A stretch of 64,000 nucleotides of DNA, taken from the NCBI GenBank assembly GCA_963920525.1, contig OY986435.1, forward strand, positions 95,111,283 through 95,175,282. The letters run 5' to 3'. Of the stretch, positions 1 through 9,874 are shown in pieces. The notes below the pieces were generated by a model. It was not told the origin of the DNA, ran no database searches, and was given only the letters and a program-made list of their open reading frames with translations. Position numbers and translations under genes: made by a program. Source of the stretch: Dichetophora obliterata. Taxonomy: Eukaryota > Arthropoda > Insecta > Diptera > Sciomyzidae. Position 1 is the first letter of the stretch; the number at the start of each line of letters is the position of its first letter.

Positions 1-592
1 AGCCAGTCTACGCTACTACCAGTAATTGTGCCATGGCTTTGCGGCAAGTGAGAATTCTACCGACTTATCTAATGTCAGTAATGTTGTGTATTATTAAGTT
101 ATAAGTACTCGAAATATAGCTTTAAAAATGGTTACTTATATAAAATAAGTCGAATTTTTTACGGATTGAAATATTTCATTGTTCATAAAAAACGTTTTAA
201 TTTTAAAGGTAATGCAATTTATAAATAATGCCTATATACATAAAAATTAAAAATTTTGGCGAAACAGTATATGTTTAAGCTATGAAAGAGTACCATATAT
301 TTGCATATATTTGCTAAGTTTTTGCTGCACAGCACTAAGTGTAAAATTATTTACATTCATAATCGTTGATTATTTCCGCAACCATTAACACACATCATTA
401 TAACATAATTAATTTTCGTAAACTGCAAATATTCACTTTTTATTAACAAGACAAGCACCTATTTATTATAAAGTTTTAGCGCAACTAAAAATAATATATT
501 CGATAAACAGCTGCTTGTCATTTGACTCAATTTCGCAAATTTTCTTCTCGATTTGTGTTCTTTTTCATCACGGTGCGAGTTTTTACCGATTT
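1..592. other. AT-rich intergenic DNA, no gene seen
   Basis: No open reading frame resembling a known protein and no clear repeat was recognised. The stretch is AT-rich and ends at the first MITE copy. Confidence 0.5.
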
Positions 593-1000
593 TAACCATG
601 GTAGAAGGATAGAGGTATATGCAGCGCTGACTGTGCTCTCTTTCCATACTGCCATGTCTTTCAAATTTAGCTGTGTGGCGAATGGAAACAAAAGAAAATA
701 AAGAAAAAGTTTTGCTTCGTTTTGACAATTCCGGCCATGGCAGAATTAGAGAAGGTATATGCTTTTTGGAGAGGGAGACTGCCGCAACTGTCAAAACGAA
801 GTTGACAGCTCATACAAAATCTGAAAACGATGAGAATGCTATAAGAAAGCGAAAATAGGTAAGAATTGCAAAATGCTTGAGTTTGACAATTCTGGCTATG
901 AGAAAGGGAGCGCAGTCTGAAATGCATATACCTTCTCTAATTCTGCCATGATTCCGGCAGTATGCTCTCATCTGGTGCATATACCTGTATTCTTCTAACA
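593..1000. mobile_element. Diverged CA...TG MITE (outer copy), split by a second copy of its own family
   Basis: The ends read CATGGTAGAAGGATAGAGG at about 595 and, in reverse complement, GTTAGAAGAATACAGG at about 998. Both match the TIR of the family described at 736, 6436 and 9572. The interior after 951 (TTCCGGCAGTATGCTCTC) is family sequence, so a younger copy landed inside an older one. No clean target duplication is visible for this outer copy. Confidence 0.55.
736..950 (-). mobile_element. 215-bp MITE with perfect 8-bp target duplication
   Basis: The element starts CATGGCAGAATTAGAGAAGG and ends with the inverted equivalent at 950. It is flanked on both sides by ATTCCGGC (728-735 and 951-958). 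The 8-bp duplication and CA...TG termini fit the hAT or P superfamily. It has the same length as the copy at 6436 and lies in the opposite orientation. It has no coding capacity. Confidence 0.85.
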
Positions 1001-1098
1001 TTAGTTGTCAGGAAATCTGTAACTAGGAATCGATAACTGCTGACGTCACACAAATCGGTAGCTTGTTTATTTTGTTACAGGAACGAGCTACTGTGTAC

Positions 1099-1763
1099 GG
1101 GTTCATTGATAAGGTTGTGGCACTTGAGAGAAATGCACTCTTTTTCCGTCTTTGCTCGAACTATCACTGTGCTTTTCTTTGACCCCTTTTACATTGATCA
1201 AGACTTGAAGTCAAGTTTTTTGACGTTCTCTTTTGAACTTGACGAAAGTTTTCACATTGGTCAAGACTTGATTTCAAGTTCTTGTCTTCTTTCCTTGTTT
1301 TCTAAAAATAAAACGAGATAGGTAGCAAGCAAATGAATTATAGTTTATAGAAATTTGCAGACTGAATTTTATTTTTTTACCACGATGGAAGTTAACAAAA
1401 CGTTTTTGCTTAAAAATTTAATGCAAATTAAATAATATTAAATCAAAACAATTTTAATGCAACCGAAGTCTAGCAAACTCACATTGATATGCGACAAATA
1501 AAATAAAAAGCACTGTCAACAACGCGAAAATAGCAAAAGGAACACGAAAAACCCGAAAAATTGCCGGTACAGCTTCAAGTTTCTTTTTCCCTTCCGTCGC
1601 TTCCGATGTGCGGCGAATTGCCTACAAACTTGAAAACTTGACTTCAAGTCTTGACCAATATAAAAGGGGTATTTGTTCTAAGCATTCATTTTCTTCATTT
1701 CTTTTCTTCATTCTGACAGTTCGACCGAGCTCGCCACAAGTGCCGCAACCTTATAAATGAGCC
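1099..1763. mobile_element. Non-autonomous TIR element with two tiers of inverted repeats
   Basis: Outer inverted repeats pair GGTTCATTGATAAGGTTG near 1100 with its diverged complement ending near 1763, both reading on into GGCACTTG. Inner inverted repeats pair CAAGACTTGAAGTCAAG near 1199 with its complement near 1640. A relative of the inner repeat occurs near 7715-7760 and 8465-8490, flanking the foldback cluster. No transposase is visible. Confidence 0.6.
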
Positions 1764-1926
1764 TTGGTACTGGACAGTTTTGACGTAGAATTACGTCTTA
1801 CAGCGCGGTTTATATGGAGGTCATTTTCACGAATTTTTTCAAAGTGATATTTGACACTTTGGGGTATACCCACAGCCTTTAATATTCATCGTACCAAGAA
1901 AAAAAATATGCCAAAATATCAGTTTT

Positions 1927-2468
1927 ACAGCCCTATTCAGGCAGCTTAACTAAGCTCACTACATTAACATAATAGTTAATATTAACAATTTGTTAAGTTT
2001 TCGTATTCTGCTGCAAATTTAAACGCTCTTTTCCTTACAATTTTGTTAATAACAGATAGAGTCTTAACAACGAATGAAATATATGTGCTTAGATAGAAAA
2101 TTGTTGTGAAAATAATAAAAAAATACAAATTATAATATAATATTGAGTTTAAATACATTAAACTGAAAAATGGACGAATTTTTTACTTATTTTAAGTGTT
2201 GATAATGAAATCTTTCAGTAGCCGTGGCAAATTTTTCAAGCGCTTGCAAAGTCACAAGCTGCACTCGAAGCATCTGTTTATATAGCGCATATCTTCTTTC
2301 AATAGGCATATCGATTTTCACCATGCATGGTGAACTTTAAAAGCTTTTTTAAGCTTTTATGTTGTTAATGATTTTTAAGAATACCAACATTTACTTAACA
2401 TAACAATCAGCTTAACAAGAGCTCCTTAACTATTTCTTGTTAAGCTAACAACCAGAATAGGGCTGTTA
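1927..2468. mobile_element. Probable MITE with short TIRs
   Basis: TTACAGCCCTATTC near 1923 is matched in inverse by GAATAGGGCTGTTA near 2455-2469. The sequence inside each end is rich in TTAAC/GTTAA motifs. No coding sequence was recognised. Exact limits and target duplication are uncertain. Confidence 0.5.
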
Positions 2469-2595
2469 TTAGTGGGAATAAAACGAATATCTAATAAAAT
2501 AGTAAAATCTAAGAAGATGAAAAATTCATATATTCGTATGAGAAATGCACAAGCTGCTAGCTGCTTAGATGCAGTAGCTGCTTATGATGTTTTTA

Positions 2596-2692
2596 AGGTT
2601 GTTGTTGTTGTTGTGTTTGCTTGTTTGGTTCGTAATCACGTCGTTCGTTGTTATGCTGCTTTTGTTGTTGTTGTTGTTGTTTTTTATTAATA
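2596..2692 (+). repeat. (GTT)n/(TTG)n microsatellite
   Basis: Interrupted runs of GTT repeat at 2597-2615 and 2660-2683. The short open frames across it are low-complexity artefacts. Confidence 0.8.
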
Positions 2693-3639
2693 TTTATGTA
2701 AAACATACATCTATAAATACACATCAAATGCGTTCCTTTTTTTGTTTCCCAGATAGCCAATCGGCTCCCTTGAAAACGGTGTGCACTTTTTAAAGGAAGC
2801 GGACCGTTTCGTTGTCAGCAAACTATGCATTGTTTGTTTCATATAAGCGTACCATTTATTAAGTTGTATATTAATGTTGATTTTCTATGATTTAAATAAA
2901 AATTCTAAATGTTTGATAGTTTAAATCATTCTTGATTTTAAATACAAATTCTAGTTATTTGATAATTTAAAATTGTTTATTGAGCTTTAGGTCAGATTAG
3001 AACAATTTGTATTTAAATCATAGAAAATCAACACAATAAATAACAAGGTCATATAGAAAACTTTAAGTTGTATATTAATTTTATTTGTTTTTAAGCAAGT
3101 GTAACCTTTTCCTGAAATGGTTTTTATTAAGTTGCATTAATAAACTAAACAATAAACGGCAACTCAACTGCACTACCCTGATTTCAATACAAGATTCAAT
3201 CCATATTTCAGAGTTTTTTGGCGAACGGGTGAAAAAGAGAGGGAAAAAAGACAAGAACAAACGACGCATCAAGCGAATATGATATAAATTTCAATTCGAT
3301 TCTTGATAGGTATAAAAAGGGACTTTACAATTATGTAGAGAACGGTTTAAAGATACAAAAACATGTTGTTTTCATACCAGAACATCAGACGCTGACGTTT
3401 TAAGTACCGTTTAGCTGGAACAGTGACATTCATGGCTTGTTGGGTTGTAATACAATAGAGAATACAGTTGCACGTGGCTAGAGAGCCGGTATGTGGCTAC
3501 AAAAAAATGTACTACTACTAGCCAAGGTTGCCAGTTAAAATTTAAAACAATTCCGACAAAAAGTTCCCTTTTTGACAGTGACATAAATTACCATGGTAAA
3601 GATAAAACAAAAAAGTTTCTATCGCAATCAAAACATATC
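2693..3639. other. AT-rich DNA with one inverted repeat, no gene seen
   Basis: A roughly 27-bp imperfect inverted repeat (TTGATTTTCTATGATTTAAA near 2878 and its complement near 3010-3032) brackets about 100 bp of AT-rich DNA. AAGTTGTATATTAAT occurs as a direct repeat just outside it (near 2862 and 3064). Nothing else was recognised. Confidence 0.4.
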
Positions 3640-4000
3640 AAAAAAAAATCTCACGATCATTAAAAATTACCTCAAAAATACCACGCGTTTTAAAAATACC
3701 ACCACAAATTCCATATGCATTTAAAATTGCCACAAAAATCTCATTCGCATTAAAAAATACCACAACAAGTTCCATATGCACAAACAATTTAAAAAAACAT
3801 TAAGAAATACCATAAACAAACTTTGCTTACTAAAAAAGAAAAAAAAATTTAAGAAGAATATTACCAACTCCCACGGAAATTTAAATAATACCCCGCTGAA
3901 TTTCCACGCCAATCAAAAAATACCACGCTGAATTAAAAAATTTAATAGGAATTCCCGGAAACAAAAATTCCTAAGGCCAATTAAAAATTACCACGAATGG
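3640..4000. repeat. Degenerate A-rich tandem repeat
   Basis: Repeated units of the type AAAAATACCAC...AATTCC recur roughly every 30-60 bp (e.g. 3676, 3695, 3753, 3806, 3884, 3917). Divergence is high and no coding sequence is present. Confidence 0.5.
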
Positions 4001-4206
4001 GATTTTTCCAACATAACTGGCAACGTTGCTACTAGCTTCTGATATTGTTGTTTTGGTTCTGCATGTGCTGCAAAGGGCCGTTTTTCACTCGGCAATTCTA
4101 TAAGAAATAATTCGCTGCAAGTAGTTTGTTGACTACTCGGGTTTAAAGGGGACTTTCGTAAGCCCCCTCATGCGGGCGAATAATCCACAAACTGCTTGCG
4201 GCAAAT

Positions 4207-4733
4207 GGGCTGTTCACATTTCAAACCGCTCATCAAATCGATCATCAAATGATTTGACAATTGATTTGACCAACAGAATTTGTATGGATTTGATGGTGAT
4301 TTGACGAGTGTGAACACTCATCAAATCGTTGGTCAAATCGTTTGATGAAAATCAAAATTTTTTGATTTTTCTGCTGATTTGACGAACGATTTGACCAGTG
4401 TGAACACTCGTCAAATTGTGCAGTACGATTTTGTCAGTTCAAAAAGGTTTTCAACCTGAGCACATCGCAGCAAAAGAGGGAGCGGAAGAAAATAATAACA
4501 AAATAATAACAAATAACTGTTGCAAGCAATTTATAATAATTTACAAAATAATTTCTTCTTCTTCCAATACAATTTTAATAACAAGTGGTATTAAAATTTT
4601 TCCGTCATTGCGATGTGCTTACTTCGGTGTTCAAGATAAAATGAAATTTGATGAGTCTGAACACTTCTGTGCTCAAACGATTTGACAAATGATTTGATGA
4701 GCGGTTTGAAATGTGAACAGCCCTAAAGGCAAT
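4207..4733. mobile_element. 527-bp MITE with long TIRs and internal subrepeats
   Basis: GGGCTGTTCACATTTCAAAC at 4207 is matched in inverse at the right end, and pairing extends through CGCTCATCAAATC. The left half carries repeats of a TTTGACSAGTGTGAACACTC motif (4296, 4396). It sits between two inverted CACTCGGCAAT-type motifs (4090 and 4740), suggesting insertion into an older repeat. No immediate target duplication was found. Confidence 0.7.
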
Positions 4734-5165
4734 TATTGCCGAGTGAAAAGCAGGACAAAGAGATCTTGCTACCAGAGCAATAATTGCTTTCGCCGCAAGC
4801 TCTAGAATTTTCTTGTGTGACGAGTGAAAAGCGGGACATAGTAAGCAAAGTTATGTTTATTTTCTGTGGACGATTCGGCTAATTCCTTCTAGCGCTACTC
4901 AACCGATGTGATCATGCTCTTTTCTGTGCGTCGTTGTTTTAGATTTGCTTGATAATTGTTGTTGGTTCAGTTAGCTGAAAATGTTTTAGATGTTCTTAAT
5001 TTTTACTCGACATGAACAGCTGTATTTGACAACTAGCTCGCTTTTCTCTGCTTTCTACTTCATTCCTCTCCGAGTCGGTCCTACCTGGTTATTCTGTCAT
5101 GAGTTGGAGTACGAATAAAACGAATGTTAATTTTCAGCATGTATGTATACTACAACGCAAATTTG

Positions 5166-5900
5166 CGCATGCGTTACTAATGCTGGTATGACTCTTGCTT
5201 TTTTTGCATTTTTAAGATATTAAAAGAAGGGTAAAAAAGAAAGAAATACTTTGTGAAAAAAAGATAATGATAGTAGGCTGTTTAAAAATTACATTTCCAA
5301 GTAATTTCGAATTTTGTAAAAATATTAAATTATTGGTTTGGGAAAAAATTGTTTTGATGTTTAAATAATAAATTTTACTATCAAAGTTGTGGAAGAAATA
5401 AAAAATCAGCTGCTTCATTTGAGGAGGCTGTTTAAAAGCGGTTGTTTGAGCAGGAGTTGTTCTTGTCAGCAAAAATATTGAGTCTCGTCAAATGTAGAGC
5501 TGCTCAGCAACTTGGAGAAATACTTTTCCTTTCTGCGTTGGGATTCTATCTCTGACTCCATCAAATATGAAGCAGATAAAAGATTTAATTGTGCGATGCT
5601 CACAATATTGGTTTTCATATCAATTGTGATTTGTATTAATATATAATCATATATTAATAAAACTATTTGTATACAAATTGTGAAGTGTCACAATATAATT
5701 GAATCTGTCAAATTTTAAGCTGCCAGCGTCTGAAAAAGTAACTTTTTTTTACATTTTTCAGCCATACCTATATCGTACTCCTCACACCACTTTAAGATTG
5801 AATAGCTTCGTTTGGTGTGTTGCTCTATTTGGATTTTTCAGATCTTAAAAATGCAAAAAAAAACAAGTGTCATATGGGCTTAAGCATGCGTTGTGCTTTT
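5166..5900. mobile_element. Probable old TIR element
   Basis: A 60-bp diverged inverted repeat pairs 5166-5235 (GCATGCG...TTGCATTTTTAAGAT) with 5840-5905. The interior is AT-rich without recognisable coding sequence. A small IR around TTGTGA/TCACAA motifs lies at 5600-5700. Confidence 0.45.
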
Positions 5901-6427
5901 ACATTTATTTTTTTAATACCATAATAAATTCGAATTATTTTTATTATGCATTATATTCTTTCCATATTACAAATTTATTTTGTTAACTAAAATTTTAATT
6001 TTAAATTACTTTTCATATATACATATGAAAATAATCTTTACTACAGGAAAAATAAATAATTCAATTTACCCATATTTATTTCCATTAACTAAACATAGCT
6101 CTGAGTTATATTTAGTTTTAACCAACAAAACAAATGAAAAAGAACAACAAATTCATCACCATAAATATCGAACGAAAACTTTTTATAAAACAAAACAAAT
6201 TTTTACATGAATTTAATTGTGAGCTTTTTATATGAGGTAAGTTTAAAGAAGGACAACAACAACAAATTTGTTTTTGAATAATTTTTATTTAGAAGATGAA
6301 ATACTTTAAAAAAGTTTTGAAGAGTATACATGAAAAAAGCAGAGTTTTCTTTACTACTGTATAAAAAGGAATTCTACGTCTATACTTACGATACTATCGA
6401 AACTGTGTCTTTTTTTGTGCTCCTTTT
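5901..6427. other. AT-rich spacer, no gene seen
   Basis: No similarity to known proteins and no clear repeat structure was recognised. Confidence 0.4.
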
Positions 6428-6435
6428 GTTAAGGC

Positions 6436-6650
6436 CATGGTAGAACTAGTGAAGGTATATGCATTTCAGACTGCTCTCTTTTTCTCATAGCCAGAATTGT
6501 CAAACTCAAACATTTTGCTATTCTTGCCTATTTTTGCTTTCTTATCGTATTCTCATCGTTTTCAGATTTTGTATGGGCTGTCAACTTCTTTTTGACAGTT
6601 CCGGCAGTCTGTCTCTCCGAAATGCATCTACCTTCTCTAATTCTACTATG
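6436..6650 (+). mobile_element. 215-bp MITE with perfect 8-bp target duplication
   Basis: Starts CATGGTAGAACTAGTGAAGG and ends with the inverted match CTTCTCTAATTCTACTATG. It is flanked by GTTAAGGC on both sides (6428-6435, 6651-6658). The right duplication overlaps the left end of the next element, so this MITE inserted exactly at that terminus. It is the reference copy for the family seen at 736 and 9572. Confidence 0.88.
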
Positions 6651-6894
6651 GTTAAGGCCCATTTCCAATAACGCGTGAGATGCGTTTCGTAAATTGACGC
6701 AAATATTCAATATATGAAGACATACCTAACTGGTTCCAACGAACAGCATGCGTTTGCACGCAGCGTAAAATATTCGAAAAATTTAATATTTCATGCGCGT
6801 GAAGCTTTGACAGCAAAACAGCTGTTCAGTTTTACAAAGGAAAAATTAAAAAAAGGTTACTAGAATTTGAGAGAAACTAAAAAATTTATTACAG

Positions 6895-7330
6895 GCATTT
6901 AAGACGTGCTCCACACTCACGAAACATCTGCAGCGGCATGCCAGAGTGCCTGACTATATGGGCGAGTTCAAAAATGCATATAAGAACAGGCGGTGGTGCA
7001 CAATGGTCACAGGCATTTAAGACGCGCTCCACCCTCACGATATATCTGCAGCGACATGCCGGAGTGCCTAACTATATGTGTGAGTTCCAAAATGCATTTT
7101 TACAAAGCATCAGTGTGTTTTATTTTGAATTAGTTCGAAGATTATTAAAACTGCGCAATTATACTATTTTTAAGAATATCAACAGAGCTGCGCATTTTTT
7201 GTATTTTAACTTAGCACCAATTCAAAATAAAACACACTGATGCTTTGTAAGAATGCATTTTCGAACTCGCCCTATCTGTCCATACTGCAGCAAAACCTTT
7301 TACGGGACCAATAGTATGCAGGAAGACACA
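6895..7330 (+). pseudogene. Captured C2H2 zinc-finger gene fragments
   Basis: Two tandem copies (about 6895-6990 and 7010-7105) translate to variants of AFKTxSTLTKHLQRHA, the finger half of a C2H2 zinc finger with its two histidine-side helix features. A third piece at about 7262-7325 reads RPICPYCSKTFYGTNSMQ, the Cys pair of another finger. Frames differ and stops intervene, so no functional protein is made. The pieces lie inside a TIR element, which suggests capture of host coding sequence. The source gene is not identified. Confidence 0.6.
7075..7275. repeat. Strong inverted repeat, about 56-bp arms
   Basis: The left arm reads from GAGTTCCAAAATGCATTTTT through ACAAAGCATCAGTGTG to TTTTGAATT (7082-7131). 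The right arm is its near-perfect inverse ending near 7273. The inner 31 bp of each arm are identical. A third solo copy of ACAAAGCATCAGTGT lies at about 7333. Confidence 0.75.
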
Positions 7331-7772
7331 ACACAAAGCATCAGTGTATTTTATTTTGAATAAACTTGTAAGTCTTTTACACATTAAAATTATGCTTCGC
7401 TAAGCAGAAGACCGGCAACCATATGTTCACGCACACGCTCTATTGGAAATTGCTTTTTTTCCGCAGCTTCCGCAGCGTAAAACGCAACGCATCTCAAGCG
7501 TTATTGGAAATGGGCCTTTATTTTCGCAATTTTGACGCTGCGCTTCATTTTATTTTTCGCATATGAAGGGGAGTTTGTTATATTCGGTTGTACTGCAATT
7601 TGTGTGTGAGTTATTTTGATGATCTTGTTTTTAAGAAAATAAGCAAAGAAGAGATGAAATTGAATTCAACTATTTCCAAGTGTAGAAATGTTCGGCAAGT
7701 TTTAAAGGGAACGTCAAAAACTTGCATTCAAGTCTTGCCCAATATAAAACAGGTCCTAATGCTAATAAAAGA

Positions 7773-7887
7773 CAGGGGCCGAATTACAGCATCCGCTATT
7801 GAGCAAAATTACGAAGGGCACGACGAGACAAGTGTCTATTAATCTTGTACAATTTTGCTCAATCACGAATTCTGCAATTCGGCCCTG
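7773..7887 (+). mobile_element. 116-bp foldback element, copy 1
   Basis: Starts CAGGGGCCGAATTACAGC and ends with the inverse arm. It is slightly diverged (CGCTATTGAG in the left arm). It overlaps copy 2 by three bases (CTG). Confidence 0.75.
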
Positions 7888-7974
7888 GGGCCAATTGTAA
7901 AAGATTGATAGGCACTTGTCTCGTCGTGCCCTTCGTAATTTTGCTTGATCACGGATGCTGTAATTCGATCCCAG
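7885..7974 (-). mobile_element. 116-bp foldback element, copy 2 (one arm deleted)
   Basis: Left arm truncated to CTGGGGCCAATT. The middle segment and the inverse right arm remain. The middle retains GATTGATAGGCACTTGTC. Confidence 0.65.
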
Positions 7975-8016
7975 CATGAACGCAGTTCGAAAAAGCATGT
8001 TCGAATATGCAAAAAG

Positions 8017-8132
8017 CAGGGGCCGAATTACAGCATCCGTGATCGAGCAAAATTACGAAGGGCATGATAAGACAAGTGCCTATCAATCTTGTACAATTTG
8101 GCTCGATCACGGGTGTTGTAATTCGGCCCCAG
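8017..8132 (-). mobile_element. 116-bp foldback element, copy 3
   Basis: Complete copy bounded by CAG on both sides. The middle segment is in the opposite orientation to that in copy 4. Confidence 0.8.
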
Positions 8133-8184
8133 CTTTTTTATGAGCATGAACATGGTATTAAAAAAACGATCGACGCCAATTGTG

Positions 8185-8300
8185 CTGGGGCCGAATTACA
8201 TCATCCGTGATCGAGCAAAATTGTACAAGATTGATAGGCACTTGTCCCGTCGTACCCTTCGTAATTTGGCTCGATCACGGATGCTGTAATTCAGCCCCTG
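8185..8300 (+). mobile_element. 116-bp foldback element, copy 4
   Basis: Complete copy bounded by CTG on both sides. It is the mirror partner of copy 3 about the centre near 8158. Confidence 0.8.
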
Positions 8301-8342
8301 CTTTTTGCATATTCGAACATGCTTTTTCGAACTGCGTTCATG

Positions 8343-8457
8343 CTGGGATCGAATTATAGCATCCGTGATCAAGCTAAATTACGAAGGGCACGACGAGACA
8401 AGTTTCATCAATCTTATACAATTTTGGTCGATCACGGATGCTGCAATTCGGCCCCTG
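8343..8457 (-). mobile_element. 116-bp foldback element, copy 5
   Basis: Nearly complete copy bounded by CTG on both sides, with several substitutions. It is the mirror partner of copies 1/2. Confidence 0.75.
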
Positions 8458-8530
8458 GCTTTTCTAAGCATTAGGACCGGTTTTAAATTGTGCAAGACTG
8501 GAAAGCAAGCTGTAATTCAACCCCTGATAT

Positions 8531-9563
8531 GAATACGATAGTTTCCATACGACAATTCAACACAAAAATTAATTTTTTTACAATTTTTTTTCAATGATTA
8601 CTTTTAGTGGAGAAGAAAAAAATATTTATAATAATTTTAATTAATTGTAAAATAATTTTTATTCAAAAATCCTTAAACAAACGTCGGCTTCGTGCAGTTT
8701 TGAGTTTTTCTACGTTATTACTTTGTAATGATATTAGACTTACCAAGTATTATACAAAAGACAAAGTTCAAGGTCACCGAAATATGTCATCACCTATTTT
8801 CAATTTTCAGAGTACTTATACATACAGGCATGTGCTGCATTTCGTGCGAATTCAATTCGAAGTCAATTCAATTTATAAAAAAGCAACAGAACGAATTAAA
8901 AATGGCGTAACATAGTAAAAAATTTGGCCCCTGATTTCTGAAACTTGTCCAAAAAGGACTATTTGACATGGTCATAAAAGGTGCAGTATAACGTGGATTA
9001 CAGCACAACGTATTTTGGTTTCACATTCAATTTTGTACGAAGGTGAAATGCAGCACATGCCCGATACTTTTACTATATGTAAAAAAATTTCATTCTTTGT
9101 TCTTCAGCATTTTCAAAGATATGACATTTTTATGTTAAATTAATGAATACACTGCGTGCTTTTTCGTACACTTTTTCCCCTGTATTTGATCATTTTATCG
9201 TTCTTCAGCAAAATTATTCCTATTGCTCCTGTCCAACAACTTTGCTGTACAAATAAACATGAAAAATCGTTTGAAATTGTATAAAAAACTTTTACAACCA
9301 CATATTTCTGGCCCGCTTTATTAAAATAACTCATCCGCTATGATTATCTAATTTTTTCGATGCAACTTATGCTGAATTTAAGCTAGACTTTTTGTAAGAC
9401 TCACTTGGTCCATTTGTTCGGTTCAGCGAAGTTCAATATATAAAAAGCTTATAATCATACTGATTGTGGAATCCGGCGAATCAGTTGCGGTGGGAGTTGA
9501 TCAGATCCGCACTCCTTTCTCTTTAAAGCAAAAATTCCATTGTTGAATCCGTGCGAGGGAACT
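8531..9563. other. No gene seen; one weak inverted repeat
   Basis: CATGTGCTGCATTTCGTGCG near 8830 is imperfectly inverted near 9040-9062, probably the remains of a small TIR element. The rest is AT-rich with no recognisable coding sequence. Confidence 0.4.
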
Positions 9564-9874
9564 GCAATACCCATGGTAGAACTAGGTATATGCATTTCAG
9601 ACTGCTCTCTTTTTCTCATAGCCAGAATTGTCAAACTCAAGCATTTTGCTATTCTTGCCTATTTTTGCTTTTTTTTATTTTTTTTTTTTATTTTATTTCA
9701 ACAGTAATATATGTTAACAATATAATTAAATTAGTGCTCCATTGCCCCTTAAAGGCTCTAGAGGAGCTTGCCTCATTGGCATAACTATGATTTCTATAAA
9801 TAATCAGCTAGTTTTTCTTAAAACATACAATATTCATATACAATTCATTCATTATTTTTTCAATACTTATTCAT

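Larger units (their letters stand above)
6655..7517. mobile_element. TIR element with TTA target duplication carrying zinc-finger gene fragments
   Basis: AGGCCCATTTCCAATAACGC at 6655 is matched in inverse at 7498-7517. TTA flanks both ends (6652-6654, 7518-7520), as expected for the PIF/Harbinger group. The TIR pairing continues through TGAGATGCGTT. The interior holds zinc-finger-like coding remnants and a strong inverted repeat. No transposase was seen. Confidence 0.75.
7735..8500. repeat. Hierarchical palindrome made of foldback units
   Basis: Beyond the units themselves, the linkers are also mirror images. CATGAACGCAGTTCGAAAAA with GCATGTTCGAATATGC lies at 7975-8010, and its inverse at 8303-8340. 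GGTCCTAATGCT at 7753 is mirrored near 8464. CAAGTCTTGCCCAATATAAA at 7730 has a diverged inverse ending near 8490. The whole block is one imperfect palindrome with arms of about 380 bp centred near 8158. Confidence 0.75.

Noticed and set aside
2472..2793. Val/Leu-rich open frames at 2472-2793
   Set aside because: They are produced by the GTT microsatellite; no domain and no flanking gene structure.
7091..7261. AATGCATTTT on both sides of the inner inverted repeat as a target duplication
   Set aside because: The similarity continues outward as an inverted repeat (GAGTTC.../...GAACTC), so the match is part of the palindrome.
7773..8457. Regularly repeated palindromes as a CRISPR array
   Set aside because: Units are complete inverted-repeat elements with mirrored linkers in an insect genome; there are no unique spacers of constant size and no cas genes.
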